Shown in pieces: positions 7,776-13,821 of a stretch of 14,906 nt of DNA. Each line of letters begins with the position of its first letter. The stretch's first letter is position 1. The position numbers and the translations under genes are program-made. The stretch is from an uncultured Beijerinckiaceae bacterium (GTDB lineage: Bacteria > Pseudomonadota > Alphaproteobacteria > Rhizobiales > Beijerinckiaceae), in the NCBI GenBank assembly GCA_937863205.1, contig CALMGA010000528.1, positions 1-14,906 of the forward strand, written 5' to 3'. The notes beneath the pieces are model-generated. The model was given only the letters and a program-made list of their open reading frames with translations, ran no database searches and was not told where the DNA came from.

Positions 7776-8515
7776 GCCCGAGCCCCATTGAGGATCTGCG
7801 CGATGTGGATGTACTTTTGCGGCAGGCCGAGGCGCTCGGCGCAACCCTGCTGGTGCAGCATGCAGGAGCTGTCGGAGGAGGTGACGTACTCCGCCCCGCA
7901 CTGGTGCTGGTCCTTGACCTTGTCGTAGCCCATCTTGGCCGACACGCCCTCCTCGAACACCGAGAAGGTGCCGCCGAAGCCGCAGCATTCGTCCGGGCGG
8001 GCGAGCTGGACGAACTCGAGCCCCTTGACCTTGCCGAGCAGGTCCTTCGGCTTGGAGAAGGGGTTGACGCGTCGCTCGGACGCGCTGGCGATGTTGAGCC
8101 CGCGCAGGGTCTGGCAGTTGTTGTGCAGAGACACCTTGTGCGGGAACTCGGCCCAAGGGAAGGCGTCGACCTTCAGCACGTCATGCAGGAACTCGACGAG
8201 TTCGAACGTCCTGGCGCGGACTTTTCGGACCTCGTCCGTCTGCTCGATCGCGTCGAACGCGAAGCGGACCTGGTGCACGCAGCTCCCGGATGGGCCGACG
8301 ATGTAGTCGAAGGACGAGAAGTTCTTGACGAACAGCGCCTCGGTCGCGGCGGATTCCTCGTGGCAGCCCGTGTTGGTCATCGGTTGGCCGCAGCAGGTCT
8401 GGTCGAAGGGGTATTCGACTTCGCAACCCAGGCGCTCGAGCAGTTCGAGCGTCGCGATGCCGACCTCCGGATGGAACGCGTCGACGTAGCAGGGGACGAA
8501 CAAGCCTATGCGCAT
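7772..8515 (-). CDS. lutA: Lactate utilization protein LutA (CCG-domain, cysteine-rich)
   Basis: This 247-residue protein has two cysteine-rich CCG domains like those of heterodisulfide reductase and glycolate oxidase GlcF. It is the first gene of the LutABC L-lactate-oxidising set. The first domain has VPCYVD near residues 7-12, CCGQP at 41-45 and a Cys at 79. The second has HNNCQTLRGL at 131-140, CCGFGGTFS at 177-185 and a Cys at 218. The start ATG follows AGGAAG by 6 bases and begins MRIGLFVPCY, as in known LutA/YkgE. A longer frame upstream is not protein-like. It is the promoter-proximal gene of the six-gene unit, so regulation should act in the 809 bases in front of it. Confidence 0.92.
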   Translation of the reverse strand: MRIGLFVPCYVDAFHPEVGIATLELLERLGCEVEYPFDQTCCGQPMTNTGCHEESAATEALFVKNFSSFDYIVGPSGSCVHQVRFAFDAIEQTDEVRKVRARTFELVEFLHDVLKVDAFPWAEFPHKVSLHNNCQTLRGLNIASASERRVNPFSKPKDLLGKVKGLEFVQLARPDECCGFGGTFSVFEEGVSAKMGYDKVKDQHQCGAEYVTSSDSSCMLHQQGCAERLGLPQKYIHIAQILNGARA

Positions 8516-8521
8516 CGATGT

Positions 8522-8527
8522 CTTCCT
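8522..8527 (-). promoter_or_regulatory. Ribosome binding site of lutA
   Basis: AGGAAG on the minus strand lies 6 bases before the ATG at 8515. It fixes the lutA start against a frame that continues more than 300 bases upstream. Confidence 0.7.
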
Positions 8528-9271
8528 GGTTGCAGGGCCGCTTGTGTCGGGCGGCTCGGCGACCCGCCCCTGGACTTTGGTGGCCCGTCTCTGCAAGCCG
8601 ACGTGCGCTCGACGTTGGACCGTTCCAGGCTCGGACCTGGTCGCAAACCGCGATGCCGGCACGTCCATCCTGGCCGGATGGCCCTTGCGGGATCGCGACG
8701 CCGCGGAGAAGCTTGGCACCGCCGTGAGGACGATGCCGCGTCCGGCTCCGGAAAGGACGGCCACGGCGGGGACCTCCGCGCCTCCCGGAAGTCGAGCGAC
8801 GCGGTGCCTTCGAAATCGAGTTCCACTTGCCGCGACGCGCCGATCCACTTGGCGGATTTCATCAGGTAACCAACCAGATCAATCGCCGATATGACCCGTG
8901 CGGACGCCTTCTCTCGTCCCACCCCTGGCATCGAGGCGGTCAGCGATCGGTGACCATCCGTTTTTCGACTAGCTCGGCCCGTCCCAACGCGGCGGCGAGA
9001 TGCATGGCGTCGTTTGAACACGGTGACCTCCCGCTGACCATTGCGTCGGATAAGAGAACTGAGATCGTTCGGGACTGTCCGCGGCGTTCACCGCGGCAAC
9101 CCGATCCACGTGGAAGCTAGGGGCTCGGACCTCTTCGTGGCAGACGGCTCGCAATCCTAGGACCCACACTCCCAGGATGGTGCCCCGGGAGCCTGAAGGA
9201 GCCGGCTCTGGCCCGTCGCGGATGGCGCATGAAAGGCGCTGCCCGAAGGCGAAATCCGTCTGATCGCATCA

Positions 9272-9305
9272 CCGCACGTCCTCGGCTCACATCGAGGACG
9301 TGCGG
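9272..9305. terminator. Strong hairpin, 13-bp perfect stem with 8-base loop
   Basis: The arms CCGCACGTCCTCG and CGAGGACGTGCGG are perfectly complementary and separated by GCTCACAT. The hairpin begins 19 bases past the stop codon of the regulator remnant on the minus strand, which suggests it ended that former transcript and now shields lutA from read-through. No T-run follows on either strand, so its termination activity is inferred from shape and position only. Confidence 0.55.
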
Positions 9306-9324
9306 GCGGGCGCCCTGCGTCGGC

Positions 9325-9720
9325 TCACGGAGTCATGCCCGCGACCGACGGCCGCGGGACGTAGACGGTGAGGGACAGGTCGGGGCGGCCTTCCGGCACC
9401 AGGGCGACGTATGCAAGGTCGACCCGTCCCAGCCGGGGATGGTTGAGGCGCTTCCTGCCCTCCTCGAAGCCCTTCACGTCGACGTCCGGCCACCATGCCC
9501 GGAACTCCGGGCTGGCGCCGTTCAGCTCCTCGACCAAGCTGTCGAAGGGCGCCTTTTCCTGCGCTTTGGCCCGCGACGCGCGAAACGTTTGCAGCATGCC
9601 GCGGGTCATCTGCTCCCAGTCGAGGATCAGGGTCCGGTAGGGCTTGTACAGGAACAACAGGCGCAGGGTGTTGCGCTCCTGCGGCTCGAGCGCGCCGTAG
9701 TCGACCAGCAGGTCGCAGAT
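9325..9720 (-). pseudogene. MmyB-type regulator remnant (C-terminal ligand-binding half only)
   Basis: The last 130 or so codons resemble the ligand-binding domain that follows the helix-turn-helix in MmyB-like transcriptional regulators. The visible landmarks are a PQERNTLRLLF segment, an ILDWEQMTRGMLQTFRA helix, an EELNGASPEFRAWW motif, then RLNHPRLGRVDLAYVAL and LTVYVPRPS near the end. The N-terminal DNA-binding half is absent; instead the frame runs without a stop into a piece resembling an ABC exporter ATPase. It therefore cannot act as a normal regulator. The stop at 9325 is followed by a strong hairpin. Family assignment is from recalled motifs and is fairly sure; the exact 5' breakpoint is approximate. 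Confidence 0.7.
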
Positions 9721-9902
9721 GGCAGCGACCTCGTTGATCAGATCGGCCGAAGGGAGGGCGGTGGCCAGTTCAGCTTCGTTCGCATCCGGGCGCGCCAGCA
9801 GCATGTTGTCGCGTATGCTCGCATTTGACACGTGGGTCCGTTGCGCGACGACCGCGCAGAAATCGCGCACCGTGTCGCCGCGCAGCGAGCGGAGGGGTAC
9901 AG
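9721..9902 (-). pseudogene. CydC/CydD-like ABC exporter ATPase fragment
   Basis: About 60 codons resemble the Q-loop portion of the ATPase domain of CydC/CydD-type exporters (the glutathione/cysteine exporters needed for cytochrome bd assembly). The reading runs VPLRSLRGDTVRDF, then VVAQRTHVSNASIRDNMLL and ARPDANEAELATAL. No Walker A precedes it and no signature LSGG or Walker B follows; the frame passes straight into the MmyB-like piece. Within this open frame the first possible start is a GTG at 9870, with no obvious ribosome binding site, so any product would be a chimera. This is an internal fragment of a lost gene. Other ABC exporters share the pattern, so the Cyd label rests partly on the adjacent cydA-like fragment. 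Confidence 0.6.
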
Positions 9903-9971
9903 GATGTGCAACGTCGTGATCCAGCCGAAGTCGAGACGCGACAGCACGAGGGACAGAGGGTTCCGCGCCAT
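9897..9971 (-). pseudogene. cydA-like N-terminal fragment (cytochrome bd-type oxidase subunit I)
   Basis: From an ATG at 9971 some 25 codons read MARNPLSLVLSRLDFGWITT followed by LHILYPS. This matches the opening of cytochrome bd / cyanide-insensitive quinol oxidase subunit I, which begins with an LSRLQFxxTxxFHILxP segment leading into the first membrane helix and carries the conserved His. After the Pro the similarity stops, because the sequence switches to the CydC/CydD-like piece in another frame. Only the start of the gene survives. The match is short, so confidence is moderate. Confidence 0.5.
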
Positions 9972-10209
9972 GTTCCGAAATCCATCGTTGTCCGACCCAA
10001 TCTTGCAGTGGAGTGCGCGGGGGCGGCCGGTCTCGAGCGCGGCCTCCGGGCTAGGTCGTCGAGCTGCGGATCTGTCGATCCCCTCGTGACGGATGGCGGC
10101 CGTTCCGACCCGGGAAGGCCGGCGTACCCTGTCGATCGTCCGGACGTCGCGGACGCGTTCGCGATGCGTGCCGGCGGAGCAGGGCGCCCGTGCCCGCCCC
10201 GATGCCGTT

Positions 10210-11937
10210 TCAACGGAGCAGGTTGGTGTGGGCGAGGTTGACGATCTCGCTGCCGCGGCCGTTGATCACCGCCTTGGCGAGCCAGAGGCCGAAACCCATC
10301 GCCTGCTCGACCCCGACGTGGGGCGGCATGGACAGCTCCTGCCGCGCGGTGACCACGTCGAGCAGCGCCGGACCGGGATGGGCGAGGACCTCGCGCATCG
10401 CCCCGTCGAGTTCTATGGGATCCGTCACGCGCTTGGCGAACAGGCCGGCTCCCGTCGCCATCGCGGCGAAGTCCGGGTTGACGAGTTCGACGCCCGTGTC
10501 GAGGAAACCGGCGGCCTTCATCTCCATCTCGACGAAACCGAGGGTGCCGTTGTTCAGCACCACGATCTTCACCGGGAGCTTCAGCTGCACGAGCGTCAGC
10601 AGGTCTCCCATCAGCATGGCGAAGCCGCCGTCGCCGGAGAACGAGACGACCTGGCGCCCGGGGAAGGTCGCCTGCGCGCCGATCGCCTGGGGCAGCGCGT
10701 TGGCCATCGAGCCATGGTTGAGCGATCCGACCAGCCGGCGCTTGCCGTTGACCTTGAGGTAGCGCGCCGCCCAGATCGTCGGCGTGCCGACGTCGAAGGT
10801 GAACACAGCGTCCTCCGCGGCCGCCTCGCTCAGCACCCTGGCCACGTACTGCGGGTGAATCTTGTGCCCCGCGTACCCCACGGCTAGTTCGTCCAGGCCC
10901 TCACGCGCCTTGCGGTAGTGCGCCAAGCTTTCGTCAAGGTGCGTGCGGTCGGCCTTGGGCTGGAGCCGCGGCAGCAGCCCCTCGATGGTCTCGCCCACGT
11001 CGCCGATCAAGCCGAGGTCGATGGGGCAGCGTCGGCCCAGGCTCTTCGCCCTGAGGTCGACCTGCGCGATCCTCGCGTCGGTGGGGTAGAACTGCCGGTA
11101 GGGGAAGTCGGTGCCGAGCATGAGCAGGGCGTCGCAGTCGAGCATGGCGCGGTAGCCCGACGAGAAGCCGATCAGCCCGGTCATGCCGACGTCGTAGGGG
11201 TTGTCCCACTCGACGCCCTCCTTGCCGCCGAGGGCGTGCACGATAGGTGACTTGAGCGCCTCGGCGAGCCGTAGCAGGCTTGAGTGGGCGCCGAAGCAGC
11301 CCCGCCCGCACATCAGGGTCACCTTGTCGGACCCGTTCAGCAGCTTGGCGAGCTTGTCGAGCTCGCGATCCTGCGGCCGCACCACCGCCGGCGCCGGCAG
11401 CAGCGAGGCGGACAGCTTGGCGCCGGACGGCATCGGCATGGTCCCGACGTCACCTGGGATCACGATCACGGACACGCCGCGCTCGGCCACCGCGACCCGG
11501 ATCGCCGTCTCCAGCACACCCGGCAGCTGCTCGGGGCTGGAGATCAGTTCGCAGTAGTGCGAGCACTCCTGGAACAAGTTCTGCGGATGGGTCTCCTGGA
11601 AATAGGAGCGGCCGATCTCGACGCTGGGGATCTGGGCGGCGATGGCCAGCACCGGCACGCGCGAGCGCTGGCAGTCGAACAGTCCGTTGATGAGGTGGAG
11701 GTTGCCGGGGCCGCAGGAGCCGGCGCAGACGGCGAGGGAACCCGTGAGGTGCGCCTCGGCGCCGGCGGCGAAAGCGGCGACCTCCTCGTGCCGGGTGTGC
11801 ACCCACGCTATGTCGGAGCGCTTGCGCAGCGCCTCGAGCAGGCCGTTGAGGCTGTCGCCCACGATGCCGTAGATGCGCTCCACACCGGCCCGGTGCAGCG
11901 CCTCGACCAGCAGGTCGGCGACGTTCTGTCTGCTCAT
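10210..11937 (-). CDS. poxB: Pyruvate dehydrogenase (quinone) / pyruvate oxidase PoxB
   Basis: This 575-residue, ThDP- and FAD-dependent enzyme decarboxylates pyruvate to acetate and CO2 and passes electrons to ubiquinone at the inner membrane. It follows E. coli PoxB along its whole length (572 residues there). The activating Glu51 sits in [35 protein letters not shown] is at 69-88, [14 protein letters not shown] at 248-261, the ThDP motif GDGG at 435-438 with the downstream LNNGTLGF, and the C-terminal HTNLLR resembles the membrane-docking tail of PoxB. The ATG is preceded by AAGGAG at 8 bases. It lies 55 bases after fumC on the same strand, so co-transcription is likely. Acetolactate synthase is excluded by the full-length PoxB pattern. 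Confidence 0.95.
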   Translation of the reverse strand: MSRQNVADLLVEALHRAGVERIYGIVGDSLNGLLEALRKRSDIAWVHTRHEEVAAFAAGAEAHLTGSLAVCAGSCGPGNLHLINGLFDCQRSRVPVLAIAAQIPSVEIGRSYFQETHPQNLFQECSHYCELISSPEQLPGVLETAIRVAVAERGVSVIVIPGDVGTMPMPSGAKLSASLLPAPAVVRPQDRELDKLAKLLNGSDKVTLMCGRGCFGAHSSLLRLAEALKSPIVHALGGKEGVEWDNPYDVGMTGLIGFSSGYRAMLDCDALLMLGTDFPYRQFYPTDARIAQVDLRAKSLGRRCPIDLGLIGDVGETIEGLLPRLQPKADRTHLDESLAHYRKAREGLDELAVGYAGHKIHPQYVARVLSEAAAEDAVFTFDVGTPTIWAARYLKVNGKRRLVGSLNHGSMANALPQAIGAQATFPGRQVVSFSGDGGFAMLMGDLLTLVQLKLPVKIVVLNNGTLGFVEMEMKAAGFLDTGVELVNPDFAAMATGAGLFAKRVTDPIELDGAMREVLAHPGPALLDVVTARQELSMPPHVGVEQAMGFGLWLAKAVINGRGSEIVNLAHTNLLR

Positions 11938-11945
11938 GCGCACAT

Positions 11946-11951
11946 CTCCTT
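11946..11951 (-). promoter_or_regulatory. Ribosome binding site of poxB
   Basis: AAGGAG on the minus strand lies 8 bases before the ATG at 11937, within the 55-base gap after fumC. It supports independent initiation of poxB translation on a shared transcript. Confidence 0.75.
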
Positions 11952-11992
11952 CAGCTGTTGCCCGGGTCCAGAGAGGCCGTTCCCGCGCCGCT

Positions 11993-13450
11993 TCACGCGC
12001 CGGCGAGCCCGGTGCCGACCATCTTGCGGACGTCGACGATCTCGTCGAACTGCTCCGCGCTGACGTCACCCGACTTCAACGCCGCTTGGCGGAGCGTCAG
12101 GTCGTTGTCCATCGCCCGGTGCGCGATCTTGCTCGCCTTGTCGTAGCCGATGACCGGGCTGAGCGCCGTCACCAGCATCACCGAATCCGCGAAGTGCTGG
12201 TTGATGCGGTTCCTGTTCAGCTCGGTCCCCTCGACGGAGAACAGCCTGAACTTCTCGCTGCCGTCGGCCAGGATGCGGGCCGAGTGCAGGAAGTCGTTGA
12301 TGATGATGGGCCGCATCGCGTTGAGTTCGAAGTTGCCCTGGCTGCCGGCGAAGGCGACGGCGGTGTCGTCGCCGATCACCTGGATGGCGAACATCACGAT
12401 CGCCTCGCACTGCGTCGGGTTGACCTTGCCCGGCATGATGGACGAGCCCGGCTCGTTCTCCGGGAGCATCAGTTCGCCGAGGCCGCTTCGCGGGCCCGAC
12501 GCCAGCCAGCGCATGTCGTTGGCGACCTTCATCAGCGCCACCGCGACGCCGCGCAGGGCGGCGCTCGCCCGCACCATGGCGTCGAGCGAACCCTGCGCCG
12601 CGAACTTGTTCGGCGCGGTTTGACAAGACAGCCGGGTCAATTCGGCGATCTTCGCCGTCACCTTGACGCTGAAGCCCGGTGGCGCGTTGAATCCCTTGCC
12701 GACGGCGGCGCCGCCGATCGCCAGCTGCAGCAACCCGGTGCGGGCGTGGGCCACCTCGGCCATCGCTTCGCGGATCTGGTGGGCGTAGCCGAACCACTCC
12801 TGCCTGACCGTGAGCGGCACGGCGTCCTCGAGGTGGGTGCGGCCGATCTTGATCACGTCGCGCCAACACTCGGCCTTGGCCTCGATGGCCTTCGCCAGCG
12901 CGTCGAGCGCAGGCAGTAGCCGCTCGTCCAACTCCTTGGCGGCGGCGACGTGCATCGCGGTCAGGAACGAGTCGTTCGACGACATGCCCATGTTGACGTC
13001 GTTCTTGGGATGCACCGGCGCCTTGCTCCCCAGCTCGCCGCCGAGCAGCTGGATGGCGCGGTTCGCCACCACCTCGTTGACGTTCATGTTGCTCTGCGCG
13101 CCGGACCCGGTCTGCCAGACGAACAGGGGGAAGTGCTCGTCGAGCTTCCCAGCGATGACCTCGTCGGCGACGCAGGCGATCACGGCGGCCTTCCAGTCCT
13201 CCAGGCGCCCGTCAGCCTCGTTCACCAGGGCCGCCGCCTTCTTCACCACGCCGTAGGCGTGGTAGGCCTCCTTCGGCATGCGGTCGCCGCCGATCGAGAA
13301 GTGGATCAGGCTACGCTGCGTCTGGGCGCCCCAGTAACGGTCCGCCGGGACGTTGACGGTCCCCATCGAGTCCATCTCGACGCGTTCGCCGCGGGCGTCG
13401 AGCCCGATCGGAACGTTTTCCGTCCCTGGACCGTCCCCGTGAGCGACCAC
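11993..13450 (-). CDS. fumC: Class II fumarate hydratase FumC
   Basis: This 485-residue soluble, iron-free fumarase interconverts fumarate and malate in the TCA cycle. The signature [10 protein letters not shown] is at 335-344 and includes the catalytic serine loop. The base-region [12 protein letters not shown] is at 203-214 with His206. The substrate motif [14 protein letters not shown] is at 114-127 and [11 protein letters not shown] at 157-167. The start is a GTG with AAGGAG 7 bases before it, giving about 25 residues ahead of the usual fumarase opening ([15 protein letters not shown]). An internal ATG at codon 26 would give the standard length but has no good ribosome site. Aspartase is less likely given the close class II fumarase pattern. 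It is followed at 55 bases by poxB. Confidence 0.95.
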   Translation of the reverse strand: MVAHGDGPGTENVPIGLDARGERVEMDSMGTVNVPADRYWGAQTQRSLIHFSIGGDRMPKEAYHAYGVVKKAAALVNEADGRLEDWKAAVIACVADEVIAGKLDEHFPLFVWQTGSGAQSNMNVNEVVANRAIQLLGGELGSKAPVHPKNDVNMGMSSNDSFLTAMHVAAAKELDERLLPALDALAKAIEAKAECWRDVIKIGRTHLEDAVPLTVRQEWFGYAHQIREAMAEVAHARTGLLQLAIGGAAVGKGFNAPPGFSVKVTAKIAELTRLSCQTAPNKFAAQGSLDAMVRASAALRGVAVALMKVANDMRWLASGPRSGLGELMLPENEPGSSIMPGKVNPTQCEAIVMFAIQVIGDDTAVAFAGSQGNFELNAMRPIIINDFLHSARILADGSEKFRLFSVEGTELNRNRINQHFADSVMLVTALSPVIGYDKASKIAHRAMDNDLTLRQAALKSGDVSAEQFDEIVDVRKMVGTGLAGA

Positions 13451-13457
13451 TTCTAAT

Positions 13458-13463
13458 CTCCTT
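13458..13463 (-). promoter_or_regulatory. Ribosome binding site deciding the fumC GTG start
   Basis: AAGGAG on the minus strand, 7 bases before the GTG at 13450, is the strongest Shine-Dalgarno in the neighbourhood and favours the N-terminally extended fumarase over the internal ATG. Confidence 0.75.
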
Positions 13464-13531
13464 GGCTTCGATTGGGCCTGCAGCAGCGTCGGAACTCCAA
13501 GACGACCACGGTTCTCTTGGACTCGGCATCG

Positions 13532-13561
13532 CGACGACCTTGATGCCAAGTTAGGTCGTCG
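13532..13561. promoter_or_regulatory. Inverted repeat upstream of fumC
   Basis: Nine-base perfect arms CGACGACCT and AGGTCGTCG flank a 12-base spacer, about 80-110 bases ahead of the fumC start. The geometry suits a dimeric repressor operator or a leader hairpin. It could equally be a terminator of whatever once lay upstream. No factor can be named. Confidence 0.4.
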
Positions 13562-13591
13562 ATGAACGGCTTGGCAGACATCTTCCGATCC

Positions 13592-13611
13592 TATGACGCC
13601 GACTCACAGGA
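13592..13611. repeat. Near-palindromic 20-bp repeat, right copy
   Basis: CTATGACGCCGACTCACAGG matches the left copy at 19 of 20 positions. With the preceding C the arms are CCTATGA and TCACAGG (one mismatch) around CGCCGAC. The 11-mer GGCTTCCAATC lies about 50 bases further on (13662-13672), whereas it directly overlaps the left copy, as if a short segment was inserted here or lost there. Confidence 0.5.
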
Positions 13612-13821
13612 TGATGGCCGCGGACAGTGCGCGCCGGAGATGGGGTTGGATCAACGGGCGGCTTCCAATCTAGAGCGGCCCGGGCCGAGGAGAGATGGCG
13701 TTCCAGGACGGCGGACGGGTCGGCGGGCAGCCACCGCACCATGACCATCGACCGGCATCCAGGAAGAAGGCTGGGAGTCGGCCTCATGGGATCAGAGGCC
13801 ATCTGCCAAGCCGGCCAAGCA

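Larger units (their letters stand above)
8516..9324. other. Long leader region upstream of lutA without an intact gene
   Basis: No intact gene was found in these 809 bases. It should hold the promoter of the lut-pao operon, but no convincing -35/-10 pair stood out. Two minus-strand peptides look slightly more protein-like than background, one around 8770-8880 and a short one at 8942-9004 ending in a stop, but neither could be assigned. A short inverted repeat CCGCGG-6 bases-CCGCGG lies at 9079-9096 and the strong hairpin at 9272-9305. Since lutA is usually preceded by a regulator or permease gene, this may be decayed coding DNA; that is inference. Confidence 0.45.
13451..13821. other. Gap between fumC and the ISL3 transposase
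   Basis: No gene was recognised in these 371 bases. The region carries the fumC ribosome binding site, a 9-bp inverted repeat at 13532-13561 and the right copy of the near-palindromic repeat at 13592-13611. The fumC promoter should lie here on the minus strand but no clear -35/-10 pair was identified. Confidence 0.5.

Noticed and set aside
7751..8869. 372-codon plus-strand open frame
   Set aside because: It is antisense to lutA, whose CCG motifs are unambiguous on the other strand.
8942..9004. Short minus-strand peptide reading MHLAAALGRAELVEKRM before a stop
   Set aside because: It looks protein-like but is only about 20 codons, with no identifiable family and an unconvincing upstream frame. 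It is mentioned only as a possible remnant.
8506..9021. 171-codon minus-strand frame across the lutA leader
   Set aside because: The first half has a vaguely protein-like stretch, but the second half is shadow-like and overlaps the lutA start. No family was recognised.
10052..10062. TAGGTCGTCGA repeated at 13552-13562
   Set aside because: An 11-base match is expected by chance many times in a 15-kb GC-rich window, and there was no supporting context.
10210..11937. Acetolactate synthase (IlvB-type) for the ThDP enzyme
   Set aside because: The sequence follows PoxB end to end, including the [20 protein letters not shown] segment and the C-terminal membrane-docking tail.
11993..13450. Aspartate ammonia-lyase instead of fumarase
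   Set aside because: The family signature is shared, but the N-terminal and substrate-loop sequences fit class II fumarase.
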